In this document: positions 1 through 8,526 of the stretch, piece after piece | Numbering within the stretch: the stretch's first letter is position 1 | How the letters are laid out: every line of letters begins with the position of its first letter | Source: Bacillaceae bacterium | GTDB taxonomy: Bacteria > Bacillota > Bacilli > JACDOE01 | Assembly (NCBI GenBank): GCA_017656255.1 | Contig: JACDOE010000001.1 | Coordinates: forward strand, 124,001-188,000 | Direction: 5' to 3' | DNA: 64,000 nt | Notes under the pieces: model-generated | Told to the model about the DNA's origin: nothing | The model's database searches: none | The model's input: the letters and a program-made list of their open reading frames with translations, nothing else | Translations under genes and position numbers: made by a program

Positions 1-449
1 CCCGGGCTGTGGGGGTAGATGACATCTATGATGTCGACTGCGACATTTTTTCACCCAATGCCCTTGGGGGTGTCATCAACGACCAGACAATACCACGGCT
101 GAAGAGTCAAGTGATTGCCGGGGCCGCCAACAATCAGCTGCAGGAAGAACGTCACGGGGACCGGATTCATGAAATGGGACTGGTGTATGCCCCGGATTAT
201 GTGATTAATGCCGGAGGATTGATTAACGTAGCAGATGAGCTGTATGGTTACAACCGGGAGCGTGCGATGAAAAAAGTAGAAACCATCTACGACAATCTGC
301 TCAAGGTTTTTGAAATCTCAGCCAGAGATGGCATTCCGACGTACAAAGCTGCTGATAGGATGGCAGAAGAACGCATTGAAAAAGTTAAAAATTCTCGGGG
401 AGCTTTTTTACGCAATGAAAAGAACATTCTTTCTTTTAATCGGCCCTGA
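1..449 (+). CDS. Leucine dehydrogenase, C-terminal part (gene starts before the window)
   Basis: NAD-dependent oxidative deamination of leucine, valine and isoleucine to the 2-oxo acids used by the complex encoded just downstream. The reading frame is open to the left edge, so only about the last 148 residues are present. They contain the Glu/Leu/Phe/Val dehydrogenase signatures [29 protein letters not shown] and [14 protein letters not shown], matching Bacillus leucine dehydrogenase closely. The GTG at 9 is an internal valine codon, not a start. The gene is followed directly by lpdV; the butyrate kinase gene often found at this place in Bacillus is absent from the 120-bp gap. Identification is firm; the N-terminal catalytic lysine region lies outside the window. 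Confidence 0.93.
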   Translation, partial: RAVGVDDIYDVDCDIFSPNALGGVINDQTIPRLKSQVIAGAANNQLQEERHGDRIHEMGLVYAPDYVINAGGLINVADELYGYNRERAMKKVETIYDNLLKVFEISARDGIPTYKAADRMAEERIEKVKNSRGAFLRNEKNILSFNRP

Positions 450-571
450 CTGTTTCTTCGAAAGGACCGGAACATAAGAAAAAGAAATGAAAGCGCTTTC
501 CGGTGATGGATCGGTAGCTAAGGGTTGATGGGAACAAACAGAAGTCGACGTTAAAGCAGAGGTGAACCGAA

Positions 572-1996
572 ATGGCAGAGGAATTCGATTTAGTTGTATT
601 AGGCGGGGGAACAGGCGGATATGTCGCCGCGATCCGGGCGGCACAGCTCGGCATGAAAGTAGCGGTGGTTGAGAAGGACAAACTGGGCGGCACCTGTTTG
701 CACAGGGGGTGTATTCCAAGCAAAACGTTACTGAGAAGCGCCGAAGTTTTTCATACCCTAAAAAACAGCGAAGAATTTGGCGTCATGTCAGGGGAAGTCA
801 GCGTGGACTATGCCAGGGTTCACGAACGGAAAAGGAAAGTGGTGGACCAGCTTCACAAAGGGGTTCAGCACCTGATGAAAAAAGGGAAAATTGCCGTTTA
901 TGAAGGCATCGGCCGCATCATGGGACCTTCGATTTTCTCCCCCCAGCCCGGTGTGATTTCTGTTGAAAGACCGGACGGAGGAGAGTCGGACATGTTGAAT
1001 CCCAAATTTGTTCTGGTTGCCACCGGCTCAAGACCAAGAAGCCTGCCTGGTCTTGAAGTTGATGGAAATTATGTTTATACCAGTGATGAGATTTTACTAC
1101 TTGAAGAATTGCCGGAATCGCTTCTGATCATTGGAGGAGGCGTCATTGGTATCGAATGGGCTTCATTATTCAGTGATTTCGGTGTGAAAGTGGAAGTCGT
1201 GGAATATGAAGACCGCATTTTGCCCTTTGAAGATGAGGAAATCAGTAAAGAAATGACCCGCCTGTTAAAACGCAAAAAAGTGAAAGTCCATACCGGGGTG
1301 AAAGTACTTCCCGATACGCTTGAATCTGGAGACAACGGGGCCACGATTCAGGGAGATAAAAAAGGTGAGACCGTCACCTTCGCTGCTGATAAAATTCTCG
1401 TATCCGTGGGCAGACAGGCCAATACGGAAGGTATCGGACTGGAAAACACGTCTATTAAAGTGGAAAATGGGCATATCGTGGTCAATGACATGTTCCAGAC
1501 GGCGGAATCCCATATCTATGCCATCGGCGATGTGATCGGCGGGCTTCAGCTGGCGCATGTCGCATCCCATGAGGGGATTCTTGCTGTTGAGCATATGGCT
1601 GGTCTGGAGCCGGATCCCATTGATTATGATATGGTTCCCAGATGTACCTACAGCCGTCCGGAGATTGCCAGTGTCGGGCTCACTGAGAAGCAGGCCAGGG
1701 AACAGGGTTATCAGGTTAAAACCGGAAAGTTTCAATTCAGAGCGATTGGAAAAGCATTGATTTATGGCGAACATGACGGTTTTGTCAAACTGGTGTCCGA
1801 TGAGACAACCGGTGATTTGCTTGGTGTTCACATGATCGGCCCCCATGTGACGGACCTGATCTCGGAAGGGGCACTCGCCAGAGTACTCGATGCTACCCCG
1901 TGGGAAATTGGTCATACGATTCATCCTCATCCAAGCCTGTCTGAAATTATGGGAGAAGCAGCTCTGGCCGTAGATGGAAAGCAAATTCACAGCTGA
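572..1996 (+). CDS. lpdV: Dihydrolipoyl dehydrogenase (E3) of branched-chain 2-oxo acid dehydrogenase
   Basis: FAD flavoprotein that reoxidises the dihydrolipoyl group of E2 and passes electrons to NAD. The 474-aa product has the N-terminal FAD motif GGGTGG (residues 11-16), the redox disulfide segment GGTCLHRGCIPSK with Cys42 and Cys47, the NAD-binding IIGGGVIGIEWAS segment near residue 187, the FAD motif YAIGDV, and the C-terminal HPHPSLSE segment carrying the catalytic His and Glu. The ATG at 572 follows an AGAGGTGA ribosome site. It is the first gene of lpdV-bkdAA-bkdAB-bkdB, and that context rather than sequence alone assigns it to the branched-chain complex instead of pyruvate dehydrogenase. 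Confidence 0.95.
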   Translation: MAEEFDLVVLGGGTGGYVAAIRAAQLGMKVAVVEKDKLGGTCLHRGCIPSKTLLRSAEVFHTLKNSEEFGVMSGEVSVDYARVHERKRKVVDQLHKGVQHLMKKGKIAVYEGIGRIMGPSIFSPQPGVISVERPDGGESDMLNPKFVLVATGSRPRSLPGLEVDGNYVYTSDEILLLEELPESLLIIGGGVIGIEWASLFSDFGVKVEVVEYEDRILPFEDEEISKEMTRLLKRKKVKVHTGVKVLPDTLESGDNGATIQGDKKGETVTFAADKILVSVGRQANTEGIGLENTSIKVENGHIVVNDMFQTAESHIYAIGDVIGGLQLAHVASHEGILAVEHMAGLEPDPIDYDMVPRCTYSRPEIASVGLTEKQAREQGYQVKTGKFQFRAIGKALIYGEHDGFVKLVSDETTGDLLGVHMIGPHVTDLISEGALARVLDATPWEIGHTIHPHPSLSEIMGEAALAVDGKQIHS

Positions 1997-2027
1997 TGAT
2001 TCGAAAAACTTGTAAAAGGAGGCGGTT

Positions 2028-3038
2028 ATGTTGGCCGCAGAGAATCGTCATATCGAACTGGGTTTAAGTGATGAACAGGTTATGGACATGTATTATTACA
2101 TGGTTCTGGCTCGAAAACTTGATGAACGGATGTGGCTTTTGAACCGCGCCGGGAAAATCCCCTTCGTGATTTCCTGTCAGGGCCAGGAAGCGGCGCAGAT
2201 TGGAGCAGCTTTCGCCCTGGAAAAAGGGAAAGATTATACCTGTCCGTACTATCGGGATATGGGTGTCGTCCTGGTCATGGGCATGACTGCGAAGGACATG
2301 ATGCTTTCCGCTTTTGCCAAAGCAGAAGATCCCAACAGCGGCGGGCGTCAGATGCCCGGGCATTTCGGAAGCAAGAAACACCGCATTCTCACCGGTTCAA
2401 GTCCGGTCACCACTCAGGTACCCCATGCCGTGGGAATTGGGCTGGCCGCCAAAATGCGCGGTGAAGATGTTGTGGCTTACACCAGTTTCGGGGAAGGATC
2501 AAGTAATCAGGGTGATTTTCATGAAGGGGCGAATTTTGCCGGCGTGCATGATTTGCCTGTGATTTTCTTCTGTGAAAATAACAAATATGCCATTTCTGTC
2601 CCCCTCAAAAAACAGCTCGCCTGTGAAAGTGTTGCTGACCGTGCCGTCGGTTACGGTTTTCCGGGAGTGAAAGTGGATGGCAATGATCCGCTAGAGGTCT
2701 ACAAAGTCATGAAGGAAGCGGTTGAGCGGGCGAGAAAAGGGGATGGGCCCACATTGATTGAAGCGCACACCTATCGTCTTGTTCCCCATTCCAGTGATGA
2801 CGACGACAGCAGTTATCGTGCACGTGAAGAAGTGGAAGAGGCGAGGAAAAATGATCCCATTCTCCGGTTCCGCCATTATCTGATGGACACAGGTCTGTTA
2901 ACGGATGAAAAAGATGAGGATCTGCAAAACCGCATTCAGAAAGAAGTGGATGAAGCAACCGATTATGCGGAAAATGCCCCGTTTCCGGAACCGGAAACAG
3001 CACTGAGATACGTTTATGGATCCGGGGAGGTGAAATAA
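2028..3038 (+). CDS. bkdAA: Branched-chain 2-oxo acid dehydrogenase E1 alpha subunit
   Basis: Thiamine-diphosphate subunit that decarboxylates 2-oxoisovalerate, 2-oxo-3-methylvalerate and 2-oxoisocaproate and starts transfer to lipoyl-E2. The 336-aa length is typical. The ThDP/Mg site appears as GEGSSNQGDFHEG followed about 30 residues later by ENN; the GSK and TGSSPVTTQ segments and the phosphorylation-loop-like YRLVPHSSDDDDSSYR stretch are also recognisable. A full AAAGGAGGCGG ribosome site precedes ATG 2028. The stop overlaps the bkdAB start by one base (TAATG), indicating translational coupling of the two E1 chains. Confidence 0.95.
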   Translation: MLAAENRHIELGLSDEQVMDMYYYMVLARKLDERMWLLNRAGKIPFVISCQGQEAAQIGAAFALEKGKDYTCPYYRDMGVVLVMGMTAKDMMLSAFAKAEDPNSGGRQMPGHFGSKKHRILTGSSPVTTQVPHAVGIGLAAKMRGEDVVAYTSFGEGSSNQGDFHEGANFAGVHDLPVIFFCENNKYAISVPLKKQLACESVADRAVGYGFPGVKVDGNDPLEVYKVMKEAVERARKGDGPTLIEAHTYRLVPHSSDDDDSSYRAREEVEEARKNDPILRFRHYLMDTGLLTDEKDEDLQNRIQKEVDEATDYAENAPFPEPETALRYVYGSGEVK

Positions 3039-4021
3039 TGGCTGTTATATCTTATATCGACGCCGTAACCATGGCGTTGCGTGAAGAGATGAAGCGAGAC
3101 GAACGGGTTTTTGTACTGGGAGAAGACGTCGGGGTCCGCGGTGGCGTGTTCCGTGCCACAAACGGATTGATCGAAGACTTTGGAGAAGACCGTGTGCTGG
3201 ATACGCCTCTTGCTGAATCCGCCATTGTGGGAGTAGGAATCGGAGCGGCTGCATACGGGATGAGACCGGTGGCGGAAATCCAGTTTGCTGATTTTATTAT
3301 GCCCGCCGTCAACCAGATTATCAGTGAGGCGGCCAAGTTTCGCTACCGTTCCAATAACGACTGGCACTGTCCTCTTGTCGTGCGTGCTCCCTATGGTGGA
3401 GGGGTTCACGGGGCACTTTATCACTCCCAGAGTGTGGAAGCTATTTTCGCTAATGTGCCGGGATTGAAAATCGTGGCTCCTTCCACACCTTATGATGTGA
3501 AAGGCCTTTTAAAGGCGGCGATCCGGGACGAAGATCCGGTGCTGTTTTTTGAACATAAACGCTGTTACCGTTTGATCAAGGGGGAAGTTCCTGAAGACGA
3601 CTATACACTCCCCATCGGCAAGGCGGATGTGAAAAGGGAAGGGACGGACATCACCGTCATTTCATATGGATTGACCCTTCATTTTGCTCTTCAGGCTGCC
3701 GAAGAACTTGAAAAAGAAGGCATCAGTGCCCATGTCCTTGATCTGCGCACCCTGTATCCGCTCGATAAAGAAGCGATTGTGGAAGCGGCAAGTAAAACAG
3801 GGAAAGTACTCATCATTCATGAAGATAATAAGGAAGGCGGTATCGGGGGTGAGGTATCGGCCATTATCGCCGAGGAATGCCTGTTTGAACTGGATGCCCC
3901 GATTAAAAGGTTGTGTGGACCGGATATCCCAGCGATGCCTTACAGTCCGACACTGGAGAAGTTTTACATGCTTAACCCGGAAAAAGTTAAGGAAGCCATG
4001 CGTGATCTGGCAGAGTTTTAG
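3038..4021 (+). CDS. bkdAB: Branched-chain 2-oxo acid dehydrogenase E1 beta subunit
   Basis: Transketolase-like partner of E1 alpha, giving the alpha2beta2 decarboxylase. The 327-aa product shows the family segments VFVLGEDVGVRGGVFRAT, DTPLAESAIVG, RAPYGGGVHGALYHSQS and the C-terminal LIIHEDNKEGGIGGE. The start overlaps the stop of bkdAA, and bkdB begins 18 bp after its stop behind GGGAGG. Length and motifs match the bacillary BkdAB/PdhB family; placement next to leucine dehydrogenase supports the branched-chain assignment over pyruvate dehydrogenase. Confidence 0.95.
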   Translation: MAVISYIDAVTMALREEMKRDERVFVLGEDVGVRGGVFRATNGLIEDFGEDRVLDTPLAESAIVGVGIGAAAYGMRPVAEIQFADFIMPAVNQIISEAAKFRYRSNNDWHCPLVVRAPYGGGVHGALYHSQSVEAIFANVPGLKIVAPSTPYDVKGLLKAAIRDEDPVLFFEHKRCYRLIKGEVPEDDYTLPIGKADVKREGTDITVISYGLTLHFALQAAEELEKEGISAHVLDLRTLYPLDKEAIVEAASKTGKVLIIHEDNKEGGIGGEVSAIIAEECLFELDAPIKRLCGPDIPAMPYSPTLEKFYMLNPEKVKEAMRDLAEF

Positions 4022-4039
4022 GGAAGGGAGGACATAAAC

Positions 4040-5371
4040 ATGGCGACGAAAGTCCTGATGCCCCAGCTGGGGGAAAGTGTGACCGAGGGGACCATCTCCA
4101 GGTGGCTGGTCTCCCCCGGGGATACTGTAAAAAAATACGATCCTCTATGTGAGGTCTCCACAGATAAAGTCAATGCCGAAGTGCCGTCAAGTGTCTCCGG
4201 AACCATTACTGAAATCGTGGTTCCGGAAGGAGAAACCGTTGCCGTCGGGGCGTTGATCTGTTACATTGAAGCGGAAAATGGACAAACGGGTATGGAACAA
4301 CCGGACGGTGCAGCTCCGGCACGGCAGTCAAGTCCCGATAAGTCGGAAGAGTCAGCGGAGACTCAACGCCCGGCTGCCCGGGATAAAGCCAAATCCGTCG
4401 ATCGGAGCGGAAAAGCCCGTTATTCGCCGGCCGTTCTTGCATTGGCAGAGAAACATAACATCGATCTCAACCAGGTTGAGGGAACTGGACGAGGCGGTCG
4501 TATTACCCGTAAAGACGTGCTCCGGTTCGTAGAACAGGGAGACGGGGCTGCCCCGCGTCAAACGGCGACGACGACAGCACCGACTGCTCTTCGGGAGCGG
4601 ACCCAGCCTGTTTCTGTCGAACAGGGAACGGAAGTGGGCGAAACGCAGCAAATTGGTGAAATTACGGTTAATCCGGGAGATAAAGTGATTCCGGTATCGT
4701 CTGTGCGTCGCACCATCGCCAGTCGTATGGTACAGAGCAAACATGAAGCTCCCCATGCCTGGACCATGGTGGAAGCAGATGTCACCAGACTGGTTCAATA
4801 TCGGAATAAAATCAAGGATGATTTTGAACGAAACGAAGGTCTCAAATTGACTTTCCTGCCTTTTTTTATCAAAGCTGTGGTCGAATCGCTGAAGGAATAT
4901 CCCATTCTTAATTCTGTATGGGCCGAAGATCAGATTGTCATTCGCAAAGACATCAATATCTCGATTGCGGTGGCAACGGAAGAAGCCCTTTATGTACCGG
5001 TGATTAAAAATGCCGACCGTTTAAGTATTCTGGGCATCGCACGGGCCATCGATGATCTGGCGAGAAAGACTCGGGAGAACCGGCTTACGCTGGACGATAT
5101 GCAGGGAGGCACGTTTACTGTCAATAACACCGGATCATTCGGATCGATTCAATCCATGCCGATCATTAACCATCCCCAGGCGGCCATTATGAGTGTCGAA
5201 GCGATTACACGCAAACCGGTCGTCATTGATGACATGATCGCAATCCGGGACAGGGTTAACCTTTGTCTGTCTCTCGACCACCGTATCCTGGATGGTCTGG
5301 TATGCGGCCGCTTTTTACAGTCGGTCAAACAGAAGGTTGAAAACATGGACGCGAATATGACAATATATTAA
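4040..5371 (+). CDS. bkdB: Branched-chain 2-oxo acid dehydrogenase E2 (dihydrolipoamide acyltransferase)
   Basis: Core acyltransferase that carries acyl groups on a lipoyl arm and makes branched-chain acyl-CoAs, the primers for iso and anteiso fatty acids. Domains of the 443-aa protein: one lipoyl domain (about 1-78) with the modified Lys43 in EVSTDKVNAEV; a Ala/Pro/Thr-rich linker; a peripheral subunit-binding domain (about 126-162, YSPAVLALAEKH to TRKDVLRF); a second linker; and the catalytic domain ending with DHRILDG (His414, Asp418). The lipoyl arm must be supplied by lipoylation enzymes, and LipB is encoded two genes downstream. A terminator follows at once. Confidence 0.95.
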   Translation: MATKVLMPQLGESVTEGTISRWLVSPGDTVKKYDPLCEVSTDKVNAEVPSSVSGTITEIVVPEGETVAVGALICYIEAENGQTGMEQPDGAAPARQSSPDKSEESAETQRPAARDKAKSVDRSGKARYSPAVLALAEKHNIDLNQVEGTGRGGRITRKDVLRFVEQGDGAAPRQTATTTAPTALRERTQPVSVEQGTEVGETQQIGEITVNPGDKVIPVSSVRRTIASRMVQSKHEAPHAWTMVEADVTRLVQYRNKIKDDFERNEGLKLTFLPFFIKAVVESLKEYPILNSVWAEDQIVIRKDINISIAVATEEALYVPVIKNADRLSILGIARAIDDLARKTRENRLTLDDMQGGTFTVNNTGSFGSIQSMPIINHPQAAIMSVEAITRKPVVIDDMIAIRDRVNLCLSLDHRILDGLVCGRFLQSVKQKVENMDANMTIY

Positions 5372-5377
5372 TCACAG

Positions 5378-5400
5378 GGCAGGCATCGCCTGCCTTTTTT
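5378..5400 (+). terminator. Rho-independent terminator after bkdB
   Basis: Seven-base perfect stem GGCAGGC/GCCTGCC with a three-base loop, followed by six T. It lies 7 bp after the bkdB stop and separates the bkd operon from the aminopeptidase-lipB pair. Confidence 0.9.
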
Positions 5401-5457
5401 GACACGATCGAAATTAGAAAATGCGTGAAACGAATGATAAATAAAGGAGGAACCTGT

Positions 5458-6564
5458 ATGAGGGATGAGAGGATGACCAGACTGGCCGAAAATTTGCTCA
5501 GCCATTCAGTCAAAATTAAGGAAAAGGATGTGCTGATGATTCGTGTACTTGATGAAGGCATACCGCTGGCCAAAGAACTTGTTCGGCTGGCTTATGAAAA
5601 AGGGGCGTATCCCTTTGTCCGCTTGATGAACAGTGAAATCGGCCGCCTGGAATTGATGGGCGATTCTCAGGAAAGAGCGGAGATATTGAAAGGATGGGAA
5701 GAGCCGATCTGGAAGCAGGTGGACGCCAACGTCACGATCATGGGGGAATATAATGATCACGAAACATCCGATGTTCCGGCGGAACGCCGAGTGGCACAGA
5801 AAGTACTGAAACCGGTACAGGATTACATCGTGAACAATGTTCGCTGGGTCCTTCTAAACTATCCGACACCGGCCATGGCACAAAAAGCAGGGATGCCGAC
5901 GGATGTTTTTACCGATTTTTATTTCGATGTATGCAGCATGGATTACGCCAGACTGGATAAAGCGCTGCAACCCTTAAAAGAACTGATGGAAAAGACCGAT
6001 GAAGTACATATTAAAGGACCGGGCACAGACCTGCGCTTTTCTATAAAAGGGATCCCGGTTATTCCCTGTGCCGGTGAATATAATATACCGGACGGGGAAG
6101 TGTATACCGCGCCGGTGCGGGATTCGGTGGAAGGAACGGTCACCTTCAATACCCCGACCAATTATCAGGGGACCACGTTTAACAATGTGAAATTAACCTT
6201 TAAGAAGGGAAAGATTGTAGAAGCAACTTCGAGCAATACCGAACGATTAAACGAGATCCTGGACACCGATGAAGGAGCCCGGTATATAGGCGAGTTCGCC
6301 ATCGGCGTCAATCCGTATATTGTGAATCCGATGAATGATATTCTGTTTGATGAAAAAATCACGGGAAGCTTTCACTTCACCCCTGGAGAGGCCTACGACG
6401 ACGCTGACAATGGAAATGAGTCCACCATACACTGGGATATGGTCTGTATCCAGAGACCTGAATACGGCGGCGGGGAAATCTATTTTGACGGCAAACTGAT
6501 TCGCAAAGACGGGTTGTTTGTACCCGACGAACTGAAAGGCCTCAACCCGGATCAACTTAAATAA
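5458..6564 (+). CDS. Aminopeptidase of the M29 family (AmpS/AmpT type)
   Basis: Metal-dependent aminopeptidase expected to release N-terminal residues from peptides in the cytoplasm. The 368-aa product has the M29 architecture: DVLMIRV near the N-terminus, and C-terminal metal-site blocks GEYNIPDGEVYTAPV, EGTVTFN, GEFAIGVNP, and GEAYDDADNGNESTIHWD with conserved Glu, His, Tyr and Asp. The start was set at ATG 5458 because AAAGGAGG lies at 5443-5450; the reading frame also opens upstream at GTG 5425, which has no ribosome site. It sits between bkdB and lipB, 20 bp before lipB, so is probably co-transcribed with lipB. Peptide breakdown upstream of branched-chain amino-acid catabolism is a plausible link but only inferred. 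Confidence 0.88.
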   Translation: MRDERMTRLAENLLSHSVKIKEKDVLMIRVLDEGIPLAKELVRLAYEKGAYPFVRLMNSEIGRLELMGDSQERAEILKGWEEPIWKQVDANVTIMGEYNDHETSDVPAERRVAQKVLKPVQDYIVNNVRWVLLNYPTPAMAQKAGMPTDVFTDFYFDVCSMDYARLDKALQPLKELMEKTDEVHIKGPGTDLRFSIKGIPVIPCAGEYNIPDGEVYTAPVRDSVEGTVTFNTPTNYQGTTFNNVKLTFKKGKIVEATSSNTERLNEILDTDEGARYIGEFAIGVNPYIVNPMNDILFDEKITGSFHFTPGEAYDDADNGNESTIHWDMVCIQRPEYGGGEIYFDGKLIRKDGLFVPDELKGLNPDQLK

Positions 6565-6583
6565 AACTGGAGGGATTGGATTA

Positions 6584-7297
6584 ATGTCCCGTAAGCTGGA
6601 TATCTATATGCTGGGCCGCATGCCCTATCATCCCACCTGGGATTTGCAGAAGGCATGGGTAGATGAAATTGACAGGGGAATCCGGCATGATTCTTTATTG
6701 CTTCTTGAACATCCCCATACGTACACGCTGGGTCGTTCCGGTAAAAAAGAACATCTCCTGATTGATGAAGAGCAGTTGAAACAAGCGGGTATTACACTGG
6801 CTTACATTGATCGCGGAGGGGATATCACCTATCACGGTCCCGGCCAGGTCGTCGGATATCCGCTGATGTTTCTCGGAGAAAAGGGAGATCCTCACCAGTA
6901 CCTGCGGGATCTGGAACAGGTACTCATCGATACATTGCTGGCATATGGTATTCAGAGTGAACGAAAAGAACCCTACACCGGCGTCTGGGTGGGGAATGTA
7001 AAAATTGCCGCCATCGGTGTGAAATTTAATCGGGGCCTACAGTCTAAAGGTTTTGTGACCAGCCACGGGTTTGCGCTTAATGTAAACACCGATTTGACTC
7101 TGTTTCAGAAAATTATTCCCTGTGGCATCCGGGAATATGGGGTCACGTCCATGGCGCAACTTCTGGGGAAACAGCTGGATATTCGGGAGGTTATGCAGAC
7201 GATCAGTGACATATTGCCCCGTCATTTTAACCGGGAGCCTGTTTTCAAACAACAGGATGGAGATGAATTATTGACTCATTTTACAGAGGAACGGTAA
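6584..7297 (+). CDS. lipB: Octanoyl-[ACP]:protein N-octanoyltransferase LipB
   Basis: Moves the octanoyl group from acyl carrier protein to the lipoyl-domain lysine of E2 and GcvH-type proteins, the first step of lipoate synthesis. The 237-aa protein carries the BPL/LPL family blocks RGGDITYHGPGQVVGYP, KIAAIGVKFNRG (putative catalytic Lys) and IIPCGIREYGVTS (putative catalytic Cys), which fit LipB rather than LipM, LipL or LplA. ATG 6584 follows GGAGGGATT. The model bacillus B. subtilis uses LipM and LipL for this role, so a LipB beside a lipoyl-dependent E2 is noteworthy and suggests dedicated lipoylation of BkdB (inference). Confidence 0.9.
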   Translation: MSRKLDIYMLGRMPYHPTWDLQKAWVDEIDRGIRHDSLLLLEHPHTYTLGRSGKKEHLLIDEEQLKQAGITLAYIDRGGDITYHGPGQVVGYPLMFLGEKGDPHQYLRDLEQVLIDTLLAYGIQSERKEPYTGVWVGNVKIAAIGVKFNRGLQSKGFVTSHGFALNVNTDLTLFQKIIPCGIREYGVTSMAQLLGKQLDIREVMQTISDILPRHFNREPVFKQQDGDELLTHFTEER

Positions 7298-7318
7298 TCA
7301 ACCCGTCTCGAATATAGC

Positions 7319-7373
7319 CCAGTTTGGACACCTCACTCTGACAAAGTGGGGAAGTTCAAACTGGTTTTTTGTT
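7319..7373 (+). terminator. Strong rho-independent terminator after lipB
   Basis: Long two-part hairpin: CCAGTTTG(GAC) at 7319-7329 pairs with (GTT)CAAACTGG at 7354-7364, and inside it CCTCACT at 7331-7337 pairs with AGTGGGG at 7345-7351. TTTTTTGTT follows. Confidence 0.9.
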
Positions 7374-7493
7374 AGCAGAGATAAATCCGACCTCAGAACG
7401 CCTTTCCGACCTCGTCCTCTGGCCTCTGACTTCTATTCGTGTATATCTCCAGAACGTAAAGTGAAAAATAGGTTCAAAAAAGGAGTGAGTGTG

Positions 7494-7691
7494 TTGGCTG
7501 GCAAACAAAACCCGCGCAAAGCGATGAATTCTCCCAATGTCAGAAGTCACCCATCACAACTGGACCAGTTTGGCAGGGAAGGTGAAATTCCCGACTCTGA
7601 GGGTGATGCTCTGGATGTCACATATAATGGTGTGCCATCCATGAAAGTCACGCGAATCAAAGGAGAACCTGAACAGGATGAGAATAGATGA
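7494..7691 (+). CDS. Small hydrophilic protein of unknown function
   Basis: I do not recognise this protein. It has about 65 residues, is hydrophilic and has no membrane segment or cysteine. AAAAAAGGAGTG at 7475-7486 points to TTG 7494, or GTG 7491 one codon earlier. The C-terminal half holds DVTYNGVP, which faintly recalls the DVTYEGVP part of SspH-type small spore proteins, but the rest does not align by eye. It lies just upstream of the SspK-like gene in the same direction, so a spore role is possible but unproven. That the frame is a gene at all rests on the ribosome site and context. Confidence 0.5.
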   Translation: MAGKQNPRKAMNSPNVRSHPSQLDQFGREGEIPDSEGDALDVTYNGVPSMKVTRIKGEPEQDENR

Positions 7692-7720
7692 CAAGTTTCT
7701 GGTAAAAAGGTGGGAGTTTA

Positions 7721-8035
7721 ATGAGCAAATATAATGATTTGGATGAGATGCAAATTGCCGAACTGGACGAAAAACAGACACAGACATTGATCACAGCAGA
7801 GACGCAAATCAATGAACAGAATCAAAATGATGGAGAAGTATATCTGATTGCTTTTCGACGACCCGGGACACAGTCCGGCGAAGAAAGGAGTCAAACATTA
7901 ATGGTACGCAACAAAGACGGGAATTTTCCGGAACCTCGAAACATTGAGAATCCCCGGGTAAAAGCGGAACATGCTCCCAAACGCGCCAACGGAGAGATCA
8001 AGGATCGGCCTCAAGAGAGAATGAAACACGAATAA
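7721..8035 (+). CDS. Hypothetical protein fused in frame to an SspK-like C-terminus
   Basis: The full frame encodes 104 residues from ATG 7721, which has its own ribosome site AAGGTGGG at 7707-7714. The first 60 residues are acidic and Gln-rich (DLDEMQIAELDEKQTQ, then EVYLIAFRR) and I do not recognise them. The last 44 residues look like a complete SspK-type SASP with its own ribosome site and ATG at 7901. There is no stop between the two parts, so the region may be one fused protein, or two proteins translated from nested in-frame starts, or a former pair whose separating stop was lost. Confidence 0.45.
   Translation: MSKYNDLDEMQIAELDEKQTQTLITAETQINEQNQNDGEVYLIAFRRPGTQSGEERSQTLMVRNKDGNFPEPRNIENPRVKAEHAPKRANGEIKDRPQERMKHE
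7901..8035 (+). CDS. sspK: Small acid-soluble spore protein, SspK-like
   Basis: The 44-residue product starts MVRNKDGNFP and contains PRVKAEHAPKRANG followed by PQERM. This agrees with the SspK family pattern as I remember it (MVRNK, PRAKAE, KRA[DN]G, PQERM). SspK is a minor SASP made in the forespore of B. subtilis under sigma G. AAAGGAG at 7884-7890 lies 10 bp before ATG 7901 and decides this start, although the frame continues upstream without a stop to 7721. A terminator follows directly. Confidence 0.72.
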   Translation: MVRNKDGNFPEPRNIENPRVKAEHAPKRANGEIKDRPQERMKHE

Positions 8036-8041
8036 AGCATC

Positions 8042-8080
8042 AAAAATCCCGTATCTGTTTTTTGATACGGGATTTTTTTT
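8042..8080 (+). terminator. Bidirectional terminator between sspK and the convergent small gene
   Basis: AATCCCGTATC at 8045-8055 pairs with GATACGGGATT at 8064-8074, with a T-rich loop and about eight T on the plus side. The minus side has an A/T run too, so it can also end the minus-strand gene at 8104-8274. Confidence 0.88.
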
Positions 8081-8103
8081 GTACACAAATAGGAATCAGG
8101 GTT

Positions 8104-8274
8104 TTATTTCCGGGTTTCATTCGGTGGAGGAGCCACCCGGGACGCCTTTTGTTTCTCCTGAGACAGATAGGGAGGTGGTGCGTTATCGGCATGAGGCAGA
8201 CTGGAAGGGGCATCCGAGGGAAGGTGTCGTTCTCTTTCCTCCAGATTTTTATGGGTTCGCTGTTGATCGGTCAT
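8104..8274 (-). CDS. Small proline-rich hydrophilic protein, unknown
   Basis: A 56-residue minus-strand frame starting MTDQQRTHKNLEERERH, with a Pro-rich second half (NAPPPYLSQEK, VAPPPNE). The ATG at 8274 is preceded on the minus strand by AAAAAGGAGTG with about 11 bp spacing, and the frame runs to the shared terminator at 8042-8080. The two longer plus-strand frames here lack ribosome sites, so I prefer this call. I recognise no family. Its neighbours are SASP-type genes, so a sporulation role is possible. Confidence 0.55.
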   Translation of the reverse strand: MTDQQRTHKNLEERERHLPSDAPSSLPHADNAPPPYLSQEKQKASRVAPPPNETRK

Positions 8275-8526
8275 CTATACTGACACTCCTTTTTGCTTGT
8301 ATTGTTTGCGTATGGCAACGGAATCATCCTTAAACGGACAGAATACCATTAAATGGATATTAAATAATATAAATTATTTTAACAATATGAAAATAGGGTT
8401 AATATACAGAAAATAAAAATAATTGTTACTTTTACGATAAGTTTGTTGTAAAATAATATTAGCCAATATTTTTTTCACCTATTGTGTGCTTTTTTTCACA
8501 TTCAACCGGGAAAGGAGTGTTTCCGA

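Noticed and set aside
1265..1990. A 241-codon minus-strand frame inside lpdV
   Set aside because: Antisense shadow; lpdV is a full-length conserved enzyme here. The same applies to other long antisense frames in etfA, pycA and glcF.
8062..8333. Two plus-strand frames of 73 and 84 codons after sspK
   Set aside because: They start in or at the end of the terminator, have no ribosome site, and lie opposite a better-supported minus-strand gene (8104-8274).
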